Shown: positions 1-7,174, counted from the stretch's first letter. The stretch is DNA of 13,677 nt from DASPTH01 sp035623515 (GCA_035623515.1 DASPTH010000392.1:1-13677); one strand, 5' to 3'. Notes: generated by a model from the letters alone, not told the origin. Made by a program: numbers and translations.

Positions 1-726
1 CCGGATCACCTCGTAGCTCAGGCCGGCAATCAGCGGGATCAGGACGAGCCGCGACGCGATGAGCAGCAGCCATCCGGGCCGACCCACGAACGAGTACACG
101 ATGATCGTCACGACCATCACCGTGAGCAGGAAGTTCGTGCCGCACCGCACGTGCTCCGTGCTGAACCGCTGCGCCGACTCGGGCGTGAGCTCGACGTCGT
201 TCTCGTAGGCGGCGATCGCCTTGTGCTCGGCGCCGTGGTACTGGAACACCCGCTTGATGTCGGGGATGGCTCCGATGAGCAACAGGTACGCGAGGAAGAT
301 CCCGAGCCGCAGCGCGCCTTCGGCGACGTGGAACCAGAAACCGTCGAGACCGAGGAGGTCGCCGAGCCCGTTCGCGGCCAGCGCGGGCATGAGGATGAAC
401 ACGCCGACGAAGAACGCGAGCGCGACGCCGATCGTCCATCCCATCGCGCGGCTCGAGATCTGTTCCTCTTCCGGCATCTGCCGGTTGGCCGACCACGTGA
501 GCGCCTTGAACCCGAGCGCCATCGATTCGGCGAGCGCCGTCACCCCGCGGACCAGCGGGACCCTGGAGTAGCGCTCGGCCCACTTCGGCGCGTCCTTGAC
601 GTCGACCTCGATGCCGCCTTCCGGCTTGCGCACCGCGACCGCCCACGAGTGCTCCCCGCGCATCATCACGCCTTCGACGACAGCCTGGCCCCCCATGTAG
701 CGGGGTGCGCGGGAGCCCGAGCTCAC
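1..726 (-). CDS. DUF1385 family membrane protein, cut at left window edge
   Basis: The 242 visible codons belong to the DUF1385 (PF07136) family of integral membrane proteins, whose function is unknown. Seen: the family N-terminal signature GGQAVVEGVMMRG (residues 12-24), the central signature FQYHGAEHKAI (161-171) and the HVRCGT motif (192-197). Hydrophobic segments lie near residues 97-117, 138-155, 198-214 and 219-236, so it should sit in the cytoplasmic membrane. The GTG start at 726-724 lies 1 nt after the rpmE stop, which suggests translational coupling. An ATG at 696-694, ten codons further in, would also keep the signature and is a possible alternative start. The C-terminus lies outside the window. 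In many bacteria this gene sits between rpmE and prfA, so prfA may follow outside the window (inference). Family assignment is firm; no biochemical role can be given. Confidence 0.9.
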   Translation of the reverse strand, partial: MSSGSRAPRYMGGQAVVEGVMMRGEHSWAVAVRKPEGGIEVDVKDAPKWAERYSRVPLVRGVTALAESMALGFKALTWSANRQMPEEEQISSRAMGWTIGVALAFFVGVFILMPALAANGLGDLLGLDGFWFHVAEGALRLGIFLAYLLLIGAIPDIKRVFQYHGAEHKAIAAYENDVELTPESAQRFSTEHVRCGTNFLLTVMVVTIIVYSFVGRPGWLLLIASRLVLIPLIAGLSYEVIR

Positions 727-727
727 G

Positions 728-946
728 TCAGCTCTTCTTCGCAGCCTTGGACTTGGCGTAGCGCCGCTCGAACCGCTCCACCCGGCCGCCGGTGTCGACG
801 AGCTTCTGCTTGCCCGTGTAGAAGGGGTGGCACTCGGAGCACAGCTCCACGCGGAGCTCGGGCACCGTGCTGCGGGTCACGAACTCGTTCCCACACGAAC
901 AGTGCACCCGGCACTCCACGTACTCAGGATGAATCCCCGTCTTCAT
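728..946 (-). CDS. rpmE: 50S ribosomal protein L31 (zinc-binding type)
   Basis: Ribosomal protein L31, a small component of the large subunit at the bridge to the 30S subunit. The 72-residue product starts MKTGIHPEY and contains the family core CHPFYTGKQ and TGGRVERFERRY. Cysteines at 16, 18, 36 and 39 match the four zinc ligands of the C+ type, so this is the zinc-loaded paralogue rather than the cysteine-free form induced in zinc starvation. The tail is lysine-rich. I chose the ATG at 946-944 because L31 proteins normally begin M-K-x-x-I-H-P and a GGTGG sequence lies just upstream. An in-frame ATG at 958 would add MGGH, has no ribosome binding site, and overlaps a possible -10 box. It lies downstream of rho and directly upstream of the DUF1385 gene. 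Confidence 0.95.
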   Translation of the reverse strand: MKTGIHPEYVECRVHCSCGNEFVTRSTVPELRVELCSECHPFYTGKQKLVDTGGRVERFERRYAKSKAAKKS

Positions 947-956
947 ATGACCACCC

Positions 957-962
957 ATTCTA
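957..962 (-). promoter_or_regulatory. possible -10 box of rpmE
   Basis: On the minus strand TAGAAT lies 10 nt before the rpmE ATG. It fits the TAnnnT pattern seen at other starts in this window. No convincing -35 is visible (best is TTTCCC at a 17-nt spacer). If used, the transcript would have only a few leader bases. It would let rpmE be transcribed separately from rho, which lies beyond a strong hairpin. Evidence is by pattern only. Confidence 0.25.
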
Positions 963-1066
963 CGAGCCGCTGATCGGCGGGAAACAGCGAGGACTTCAAA
1001 GAGATTCCCAATTGTGCGGCGAGGACCGGCGACGGCCCGAGCAGATGCAGTGACCGGAGCGAGCGC

Positions 1067-1093
1067 CCGCGGCTCGGGTATCCCGAGCCGCGG
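1067..1093 (-). terminator. GC-rich hairpin between rho and rpmE, possible terminator
   Basis: A perfect 12-bp stem (CCGCGGCTCGGG on the plus strand and its complement) closes a 3-nt loop. It lies 74 nt after the rho stop, in the 220-nt gap before rpmE. No T-run follows on either strand, so it is not a textbook intrinsic terminator. Actinobacterial terminators often lack the T-run, and a 3'-end-protecting or attenuating hairpin is also possible. The rest of the gap (947-1066 and 1094-1166) shows only the possible rpmE promoter. Confidence 0.45.
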
Positions 1094-1166
1094 CGAGCGC
1101 CGCAGGAGTCAGGCCGGAGCGATGAGCGGATGGCGGGGCCCCGCCGAGACGAGACGCCCGGCGCGA

Positions 1167-2840
1167 TCACGACCCCGGCGTGGGCGCCTTGGCGATCTCG
1201 GACAGGAACTCGTCGTTGCTCTTCGTGGTGCGGATCTTGTCGATGAGGAGCTCGAGCCCCTTCCCCTCTTCGAGCGCGTTCAGCACCCGGCGGAGCTTCC
1301 ACACCTGCTGGAGCTGCTGGCGGTCGAACAGCAGCTCCTCGTGACGGGTGCTCGACGCCTCGACGTCGATCGCCGGGTAGATGCGCCGTTCCGCGAGGTG
1401 ACGGTCGAGGCGCAGCTCCATGTTGCCGGTGCCCTTGAACTCCTCGAAGATCACCTCGTCCATCCGGCTCCCGCTCTCGATGAGTGCGGTGGCGATGATC
1501 GTGAGCGACCCGCCTTCTTCGACGTTGCGGGCAGCACCGAAGAACTTCTTCGGCGGGTACAAGGCCGTCGAATCGACGCCGCCCGACATGATGCGGCCGG
1601 ACGTGGGCGCGGCCAGGTTGTACGCCCGAGCGAGCCGCGTGATGCCGTCGAGCACGATCACGACGTCGGTACCCATCTCCACGAGCCGCTTGGCACGCTC
1701 GATGGCGAGCTCCGCGACTTGCGTGTGTTCGTCGGCAGGCCGGTCGAACGTGCTGGCGACGACCTCGCCGCGCAGGACGTGACGGCGCATGTCGGTGACC
1801 TCTTCCGGCCGCTCGTCGACGAGCAACACCATGAGGTGCACCTCGGGGTTGTTCCGCTCGACGGCGTGCACGAACTGTTTGAGGATCGTGGTCTTTCCCG
1901 CCTTCGACGGCGACACGATCATCCCCCGCTGACCCTTGCCGATCGGCGAGATCAGGTCGACGATGCGCCCCAGGATCTCCTGCGGCTCGTCGGCAAGCTC
2001 GAGGCTGAGCCGGGAGTCGGGGAACAGCGGCGTGAGGTCCTCGAACTTCGGCCGGTTGCGCGCGTCGTCGGGCGTCATGCCGTTGATCTCGTCGACCCGC
2101 AACAGCGCGGGGTACTTCTCGTTGCTCGCCTGGGGGCGCGAGGACCCGCGCACGTAGTCACCCTTGCGGAGCGCGAACCGCCGCACCTGTGACGCGGACA
2201 CGTAGACGTCCTTCGGCCCCGGCAGGTACCCGCCGGCGCGAAGGAAGCCGTAGCCCTCGTCTCGGAGATCGAGGAGCCCGACGACCTCGACGGGCTCACC
2301 CTGGAACTCCACGTGACGCGGTTCGCCGCCCTGCTCCTGGCCGCCTCGGCCGCGGCGGCGCCGCCGGCTCCGGCGGTTGCCGTCGCCGAACGACTGGCGC
2401 TCGTCCTCGGGATCGATGCGGGTCGGCGTGGCGACGTCGGTCGCGTGCTCGGCGTCGTCGGTGGCGGTCGCCCCGTTGGCGGGCGACTCGGCCGTCGCGG
2501 GCGTGGTGACCACCCCGACCCGTACGCGCGGGCGTGGCACGGCGTCGTCGTCCGACGCGTCGCTGGCCCCGAGCGCATCCTCTTCCTCGGCGAGCGCGGC
2601 GATGGCGTCGTCGCCCACCTCGGCCGCCCGCGTGGAACGCACCCGCCGCGACTTGGGGGCTTCGGCAGTCTCGCCGTTCGTGGTCTCCTCGCCGTCGGCC
2701 GCGGTGAGGATGGCTTCGATCAAGTCGGCCTTCCGCATCCGTGTGGCTGCCTTCACGCCCATCGCTCCGGCGATGGTGTGGAGCTCCTCACGGTCCTTGC
2801 CGGCGAGCACCGACCGATCGATCTGCTGCTCGGGACTCAT
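1167..2840 (-). CDS. rho: transcription termination factor Rho
   Basis: Hexameric RNA-dependent ATPase/helicase that ends transcription. The 557 residues show an N-terminal Rho_N (SAP-like) helical domain at about 10-50 and a long low-complexity insert at about 51-175, first acidic and Ala/Thr-rich, ending in the basic run RRSRRRRRGRGG. A cold-shock-type primary RNA-binding domain follows at about 180-252, then the RecA-like motor. Walker A SPSKAGKTT is at 310-318, Walker B VVIVLD at 393-398, and the arginine-rich coupling region KKFFGAARNVEEGG at 431-444. The protein is longer than E. coli Rho (about 420 aa); inserts of this kind are typical of actinobacteria. The ATG at 2840 has a strong ribosome binding site, GAGGAGA, at 2854-2848. 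All catalytic motifs look intact. Confidence 0.98.
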   Translation of the reverse strand: MSPEQQIDRSVLAGKDREELHTIAGAMGVKAATRMRKADLIEAILTAADGEETTNGETAEAPKSRRVRSTRAAEVGDDAIAALAEEEDALGASDASDDDAVPRPRVRVGVVTTPATAESPANGATATDDAEHATDVATPTRIDPEDERQSFGDGNRRSRRRRRGRGGQEQGGEPRHVEFQGEPVEVVGLLDLRDEGYGFLRAGGYLPGPKDVYVSASQVRRFALRKGDYVRGSSRPQASNEKYPALLRVDEINGMTPDDARNRPKFEDLTPLFPDSRLSLELADEPQEILGRIVDLISPIGKGQRGMIVSPSKAGKTTILKQFVHAVERNNPEVHLMVLLVDERPEEVTDMRRHVLRGEVVASTFDRPADEHTQVAELAIERAKRLVEMGTDVVIVLDGITRLARAYNLAAPTSGRIMSGGVDSTALYPPKKFFGAARNVEEGGSLTIIATALIESGSRMDEVIFEEFKGTGNMELRLDRHLAERRIYPAIDVEASSTRHEELLFDRQQLQQVWKLRRVLNALEEGKGLELLIDKIRTTKSNDEFLSEIAKAPTPGS

Positions 2841-2847
2841 CAGGTTG

Positions 2848-2854
2848 TCTCCTC
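2848..2854 (-). promoter_or_regulatory. ribosome binding site of rho
   Basis: GAGGAGA on the minus strand, 7 nt upstream of the rho ATG, is one of the best Shine-Dalgarno matches in the window and fixes the start at 2840. Most other minus-strand genes here have weak sites and probably depend on coupling or leaderless initiation. Confidence 0.7.
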
Positions 2855-3050
2855 GGCCCGCGCCGACGACACGAGAGGTCTGCGTCGCCTGATTCGACGG
2901 GCACTGTTTGTCAGCCCTCGGCGATCGACATCACCGCCGTGGGAACGACACTGGAACGGCCGCACGGGATCGAACGGTGCACCGAAGAACGTGACACCCG
3001 GGATCGGTACCCATGGAGCGGGGCACCCGAATCGACCGGCGGTTCACAAC

Positions 3051-3079
3051 ACTCTAGTGCCGGATCCACCCACCAGCAA
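3051..3079 (-). promoter_or_regulatory. candidate sigma-70-type promoter of rho
   Basis: On the minus strand TTGCTG (3079-3074) and TAGAGT (3056-3051) are separated by exactly 17 nt. Transcription would start near 3044, giving a leader of about 200 nt before the rho start at 2840. Long leaders are common on rho genes, where they can mediate autoregulation. Apart from the ribosome binding site I see no clear gene or strong hairpin in the remaining leader (2855-3050). The match is moderate (3/6 and 4/6 to consensus). Confidence 0.4.
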
Positions 3080-3112
3080 CATCCACCGTGGGCCGCCGTG
3101 GGTTCGCAGCGG

Positions 3113-4273
3113 CTACGGCTCGGCGACGAGGCGGGACATGAGCTCGTGAGCGGGCACGGGTCGGCACGCGGCGACGGCGCGCTCGGTGTACGCGCCCCCC
3201 TCTCCCGGGACGTGGGAGTCGAACAGGAGGTAGGGAACGGCCGCCGACGTGTGCGTGCGCGCCGCGCACGGCGTCGCATGGTCGGGCATCAAGAGCACGC
3301 GGAATGCCTCGCCGGCGAGCGCGTCGACCAACGGCCCGATGATGTCCGCATCCCATCGCTCGAGCGAGGCGACCTTTTCCTTCACGTCACCCTGGTGACC
3401 GGCCTCGTCGGTCGCCTCGACGTGGAGCAGGAAGAAGTCGCGGTCGGCGAGCGACGCGAGCGCAGCGTCGCGCTGCGCGGCGTAGTCGTTGTCGAAACCG
3501 GCCGTCGCACCCGGGACATCGACGACGTCGATCCCGGTGAGCACGCCGAGGCCGCGCACGAGGTCCACTGCGGACGACAGACGCCCGTCAACGCCGTATT
3601 GCTCCGCGAACGCGGGGAGCTGCGGGCGCACTCCTTGCCCCCACAGCCAGATCTGGGTCGCGATGGAACCGACCTCGACTGCGGCCGCGCGCACGACCGG
3701 CTTCGACGCCTCCATCAACGCGATCAGCCGGTCGGCGGCGGGGCCCGTGGGCAGGATCGCGCGTTCGCCCGTGAGATCGTGCGGCGGGACGCAGTCGGCG
3801 TCGGCGAACGCGCCGGGCAGCACACACAGGTGCCGGTACTCCACACCGGGGTAGAAGCGAACGCCGTCGCGCCCCGCGCCGAGCGAGGCGTCGAGCGCGG
3901 CGACGATGGGGTGGCTCTGCGCGCTGTCGAGGTGCCCGGCCGCGAAATCGACCATGGTGCCGGTTTCGTCCATGGTGACGAGGTTGCACCGGTACGCGAC
4001 CTCGTAGGGTCCGAGCTCGACGCCCATGGCCGCGGCCTCGATCGGGGCGCGGCCGGTGTGGTATCGGGCGGGGTCGTAGCCGAGGATCGCGAGGTTGCCG
4101 ACGTCGCTCCCGGGGGGGAGGCCGGGGGGAATGACCGCGGCGAGCCCCACTTCGCCGCGCGCGGCCAGGTCGGCGAGATGCGGCATGTGCGCGGCTTCGA
4201 GCGGCGTGCGACCGTCGAGCGCGGGAATCGGCTCGTCGGCACATCCGTCGGGAACCAGCACGACGTACTTCAT
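3113..4273 (-). CDS. apgM: ApgM-type cofactor-independent phosphoglycerate mutase homologue; possible homoserine kinase
   Basis: Alkaline-phosphatase-superfamily protein of the archaeal-type phosphoglycerate mutase group, 386 aa, close to the usual 400. Seen: D9 in LVPDG (metal site); GSDVGNLAILGYDP at 55-68, with S56 as the expected phospho-serine nucleophile; HTGRAPIEAA at 72-81; IWLWGQG at 208-214; HVEATDEAGHQGD at 284-296 (D289, H293); and MPDHATP at 329-335 with H341 completing the metal ligands. Known activity: interconversion of 3- and 2-phosphoglycerate. A related subfamily has been modelled as a 'proposed homoserine kinase' because it clusters with threonine genes. Here it sits directly upstream of rho, the usual place of thrB, and no thrB is present. 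Sequence motifs alone do not decide between the two roles. The ATG at 4273 has no ribosome binding site but has a -10-like box 8 nt upstream. Confidence 0.9.
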   Translation of the reverse strand: MKYVVLVPDGCADEPIPALDGRTPLEAAHMPHLADLAARGEVGLAAVIPPGLPPGSDVGNLAILGYDPARYHTGRAPIEAAAMGVELGPYEVAYRCNLVTMDETGTMVDFAAGHLDSAQSHPIVAALDASLGAGRDGVRFYPGVEYRHLCVLPGAFADADCVPPHDLTGERAILPTGPAADRLIALMEASKPVVRAAAVEVGSIATQIWLWGQGVRPQLPAFAEQYGVDGRLSSAVDLVRGLGVLTGIDVVDVPGATAGFDNDYAAQRDAALASLADRDFFLLHVEATDEAGHQGDVKEKVASLERWDADIIGPLVDALAGEAFRVLLMPDHATPCAARTHTSAAVPYLLFDSHVPGEGGAYTERAVAACRPVPAHELMSRLVAEP

Positions 4274-4281
4274 CACCGTGC

Positions 4282-4287
4282 ATGGTA
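4282..4287 (-). promoter_or_regulatory. possible -10 box, leaderless start of the ApgM-type gene
   Basis: TACCAT on the minus strand ends 8 nt before the ATG at 4273, the spacing expected if transcription begins at or next to the start codon. No Shine-Dalgarno sequence is present, which agrees with leaderless translation. No -35 is evident. Divergent with the box at 4317-4322. Confidence 0.3.
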
Positions 4288-4316
4288 CGCGAGGTCGCGC
4301 GGCGCTTCCCCGCCGA

Positions 4317-4322
4317 TACATT
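4317..4322 (+). promoter_or_regulatory. possible -10 box, leaderless start of the sugar dehydrogenase gene
   Basis: TACATT ends 9 nt before the ATG at 4332, and no Shine-Dalgarno sequence precedes that ATG. The 58-nt divergent gap would thus hold two back-to-back promoters. No -35 is evident. Confidence 0.25.
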
Positions 4323-4331
4323 GCGCCACGC

Positions 4332-5492
4332 ATGACCGTCCGGCGTACCGCAGTCGCCGCGGTCGTCGTAGCGGGCACGGCGCTCGGCGCGATCTCGTCT
4401 CCTGCACGCGCCGCGGACCCGACGCCACGCGTCTCGCTCACACGCGTGGCAAAGCTCACCGGCACGACGGCCATGGCAAGTCGCGCGGGCGACGACGCCC
4501 TGTACGTCGCCCAGCAAGACGGGCGCGTGTGGGCGATCCGCAATGGCCGCGTCGCGTCGCAACCGGCGCTCGACATCTCGGCCGACACCATCGCGGCAGG
4601 GGAACAAGGCCTCCTCGGGCTCGCGTTCTCGCCCGACGGCACGCTCATGTACGTCGACTACACGGATCGCTCGGGCGACAGTCACATCGAAGCGTTCACG
4701 ATGAAGGGCAACGTCGCCGACCCCTCGACGCGTCGACTCATCCTCTTCGTCAAGCAGCCGGAGCCGAACCACAACGGCGGGCAACTGGCGTTCGGTCCGG
4801 ACGGCGACCTCTACATCGGCTTCGGCGACGGCGGCTCCGAGGGCGACCAGGGCTTCGGCCACGCACGCGGAGGCAACGGGCAGTCGCTGCACACGCGTCT
4901 CGGCAAGATCCTGCGCATCGACCCCACACCGTCGTCGGCGTCGCCCTACCGCGTGCCGCCCGACAACCCGTTCGTCGGTCGCAAGGGTGTGAAGCCCGAG
5001 ATCTGGGCGTACGGCCTGCGGAACCCGTGGCGGTTCTCGTTCGACGCCGAGACCGGCGACCTGTGGATCGGTGACGTCGGACAGGACAAGTGGGAGGAGG
5101 TCGACTTCGTCCCGGCGACCAACGGCCGCGACGCGGGGCGGGGCGACAACTTCGGCTGGGATCGCCTCGAGGGGACGCACCCCTACAAGGGCCGCGCGCC
5201 GGCAGGGGCGGTCCCGCCCGTGTACGAGACGTCGCACGCCGACGGCAACTGCGCGATCACGGGCGGCTTCGTCTACCGCGGCACCGCCATCCCCGACCTC
5301 CGCGGCATGTACCTCGTGACCGACTACTGCAGAGGACGGCTCACCGCGCTACAGCCGACGGGCGACGGGAGTTTCCAGGCCCGGGACCTCGGGATCACCC
5401 TGACCCAGGTCTCGAGCTTCGGGCAGGCCAACGACCACGAGCTCTACGTGCTGTCCCAGTCGAGCGGCGTCTACGAGATCACGCCCGGCTGA
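4332..5492 (+). CDS. secreted PQQ-dependent sugar dehydrogenase family protein (GSDH/sorbosone type)
   Basis: A six-bladed beta-propeller of the soluble aldose/sorbosone dehydrogenase family (GSDH, PF07995), which oxidises sugars outside the cytoplasm using pyrroloquinoline quinone. The 386 aa begin with a signal peptide: basic MTVRR, a hydrophobic core, and a likely cut after ARA near residue 27. Family motifs: EQGLLGLAFSPDG (91-103), NHNGGQLAFGPDGDLYIGFG (146-165) with H147 as the likely catalytic base, YGLRNPWRFSFD (227-238), LWIGDVGQDKWEEV (244-257) and GGFVYRG (311-317). C307 and C333 could form a disulfide. The start ATG at 4332 gives the signal peptide directly; earlier in-frame codons lack coding character. 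It is the only plus-strand gene between the ApgM-type gene and purU, probably monocistronic, and ends 16 nt from the convergent purU stop. Substrate unknown; PQQ use is inferred from the family. Confidence 0.9.
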   Translation: MTVRRTAVAAVVVAGTALGAISSPARAADPTPRVSLTRVAKLTGTTAMASRAGDDALYVAQQDGRVWAIRNGRVASQPALDISADTIAAGEQGLLGLAFSPDGTLMYVDYTDRSGDSHIEAFTMKGNVADPSTRRLILFVKQPEPNHNGGQLAFGPDGDLYIGFGDGGSEGDQGFGHARGGNGQSLHTRLGKILRIDPTPSSASPYRVPPDNPFVGRKGVKPEIWAYGLRNPWRFSFDAETGDLWIGDVGQDKWEEVDFVPATNGRDAGRGDNFGWDRLEGTHPYKGRAPAGAVPPVYETSHADGNCAITGGFVYRGTAIPDLRGMYLVTDYCRGRLTALQPTGDGSFQARDLGITLTQVSSFGQANDHELYVLSQSSGVYEITPG

Positions 5493-5508
5493 GCCCCACC
5501 ACGAAGGA

Positions 5509-6360
5509 TCAGTCGAAGACGACCGTACGGCGGCCGTGGACCAGCACACGGTGCTCTACATGGGCGCGAACCGCGCGGGCGAGCACGACCACCTCGAGGT
5601 CGCGACCCCTCCGGCGGAGGTCCTCGATGGAGTCGCGGTGGCTGACGCGCACCACGTCTTGATCGATGATGGGTCCGTCGTCGAGCGCGGCAGTCGCGTA
5701 GTGCGCGGTGACGCCGACGAGCTTGACGCCGCGTTCGTGCGCCTGGTGGTACGGGCGCCCACCACTGAACGCGGGGAGAAACGAGTGATGGATGTTGATG
5801 ATCCGCTCTCGCCACCGGTCGCAGAACTCCGGGCTGAGGATCTGCATGTAGCGCGCGAGCACGACCAGCGTGACACCGTGCTCGTCGAGGGCCCGCTGCA
5901 TCGCGGCTTCCTGCTCGGGCTTCGTGTCGGCCGTCACCGGCAAGTAGCGGTAGTCGACGCCGAACCAGCTCGCGACCTCGGCTTCGTGCTCGTGGTTGCT
6001 GATGACGACGGGGATCTCCACCGCCAACTCGCCGCTCCGCGAGCGCGCGAGCAGGTCGACCAGACAATGTCCCTCGCGGGAGACCAGCACGCCGACACGC
6101 GGCACCTCGTCCGAGAACCGCACCGCGCACTGCATGTCGAAGCGGTCGACGAGCTCGTGCATCGCGGGCTGGATCCGATCACGGTCGAGATCGGCGCCTT
6201 CGAGCTCGAACTCGATCCGCTGGAAGAAGACGCCCTCCGTGCGATCGGTGTGCTGCTGCGCGTCGACGATGTTGCCCCCGTGCCGGAACACGAAGTCGGC
6301 GACCGCGGCCACGATGCCCGGTCGGTCGGGGCACGAGAGCAGCAGCACCGCCGTGGTCAT
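5509..6360 (-). CDS. purU: formyltetrahydrofolate deformylase
   Basis: Hydrolyses 10-formyl-THF to formate and THF, balancing one-carbon pools and supplying formate for PurT-type purine synthesis. The 283 aa carry an N-terminal ACT domain (LLSCPDRPGIVAAVADFV, about 7-24, within 1-80) and a C-terminal formyltransferase domain. Active-site residues match the GART/PurU set: N189 and H191 in NIHHSFLPAF, H220, and D227 in ALDDGPI seven residues on. The ending with GRRTVVF is typical of PurU. The GGRPYHQA segment replaces the more usual GARPYHQA. I prefer the ATG at 6360; a GTG two codons upstream (6366) is equally possible, and neither has a clear ribosome binding site. It starts 37 nt after the dehydrogenase gene stop, so it probably ends the argS operon. 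Convergent with the sugar dehydrogenase gene. Confidence 0.95.
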   Translation of the reverse strand: MTTAVLLLSCPDRPGIVAAVADFVFRHGGNIVDAQQHTDRTEGVFFQRIEFELEGADLDRDRIQPAMHELVDRFDMQCAVRFSDEVPRVGVLVSREGHCLVDLLARSRSGELAVEIPVVISNHEHEAEVASWFGVDYRYLPVTADTKPEQEAAMQRALDEHGVTLVVLARYMQILSPEFCDRWRERIINIHHSFLPAFSGGRPYHQAHERGVKLVGVTAHYATAALDDGPIIDQDVVRVSHRDSIEDLRRRGRDLEVVVLARAVRAHVEHRVLVHGRRTVVFD

Positions 6361-6397
6361 CGACACGAGTCCGGCCGCCGGCGCGTCACGCCGGGGG

Positions 6398-7174
6398 TCA
6401 GCCGGCGCGGCGGATCACCGCGGCGGCGACGCGGCGGGAGACGCCCGCCGGCGCCACGCTCGACAGCGCGCCCATCGTCTTGTTGAGCGCGCCGGGGATC
6501 GACACCGAACGCCTCCGGTCGAGGTCGCGGAGCGCCGCGCCGACGACCTCGTCCGCCGATTGCCAGAGGAACTCGGGGATACCGGTGGGGCCGAGACCGG
6601 CGCGGTCGTGGAACTCGGTGTGGGTGAATCCCGGGCACACCAGCATCACGTGCACGCCGGTCCCGCGCGTCTCCTGGTGGACCGAATGCGTGAAGCTGTT
6701 GACGAACGCCTTCGTGGCGCCATAGGTCGCGCTCGACGGCGACGGCTGGTAGGCGGCCAGCGAGGAGATGTTGAGGACCGCGCCGGTGCGCCGCGCCAGC
6801 ATGCCGCCGAGTGCGGCGTGCGTGAGCCGGACGAGCGCGAGCACGTTGAGGCGGATCTCGCGTTCTTCGGTGGCGACGTCGAGCGCGGAGAAGTCACCGT
6901 AGGTGCCGAAGCCCGCGTTGTTCACCAGGATGTCGATCGGGGCCTCCGGGTCTCGCAATCGGGCCTCCACGGTTGTGAGCCCGTGCTCGTCGACGAGATC
7001 GGCGACACAGGGTGTCGCGTCGACGCCGTACGTGCCGGTGAGCTCGCGCGCCAAGCCGTCGAGCCGGGCACCGTCGCGCGCCACGAGCACGAGGTCGGCA
7101 CCGCGTCCGGCGAAGGCGACCGCGAAGGCCCTGCCGATGCCCGCGGTTGCGCCGGTGACGAGCGCGGTGCTCAC
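6398..7174 (-). CDS. short-chain dehydrogenase/reductase (classical SDR)
   Basis: NAD(P)-dependent oxidoreductase of the classical SDR family, 258 aa. Seen: cofactor-binding TGATAGIG (7-14), D59 of the CVADL segment, NNAG (85-88), N110, catalytic S138 in NISSLAAY, and YGATK with Y151 and K155; the full N-S-Y-K tetrad is present. R33 in LVARD after the second beta strand suggests NADP(H) preference (inference). It resembles the DltE/steroid-dehydrogenase-like group of SDRs, but the substrate cannot be read from sequence. The GTG start at 7174 overlaps the thrC stop in a GTGA arrangement and has no ribosome binding site, so it should be translated by coupling to thrC. This gene is not part of the standard actinobacterial argS-to-rho cluster and may be a lineage-specific insertion. 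Confidence 0.9.
   Translation of the reverse strand: MSTALVTGATAGIGRAFAVAFAGRGADLVLVARDGARLDGLARELTGTYGVDATPCVADLVDEHGLTTVEARLRDPEAPIDILVNNAGFGTYGDFSALDVATEEREIRLNVLALVRLTHAALGGMLARRTGAVLNISSLAAYQPSPSSATYGATKAFVNSFTHSVHQETRGTGVHVMLVCPGFTHTEFHDRAGLGPTGIPEFLWQSADEVVGAALRDLDRRRSVSIPGALNKTMGALSSVAPAGVSRRVAAAVIRRAG

Noticed and set aside
947..958. Upstream ATG start for rpmE adding MGGH
   Set aside because: L31 normally begins M-K-x-x-I-H-P, no ribosome binding site precedes the upstream ATG, and it overlaps a -10-like box.
2931..3014. 27-residue open frame inside the rho leader
   Set aside because: No ribosome binding site, no coupling to rho, and no sequence feature beyond chance.
4112..4129. 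Runs of 7 and 6 G just before the nucleophile serine codon of the ApgM-type gene
   Set aside because: They encode the family-typical Pro/Gly-rich loop and the frame is intact on both sides, so there is no sign of a frameshift or phase variation.
4274..4331. Operator or riboswitch in the divergent gap
   Set aside because: No symmetrical site or folded element beyond the two -10-like boxes could be seen in 58 nt.
2741..5074. Long plus-strand open frame across rho, the ApgM-type gene and the sugar dehydrogenase gene
   Set aside because: It is antisense to two clear genes and out of frame with a third. The product is Arg/Asp/Gly-rich with no domain, as expected for a shadow frame in GC-rich DNA.
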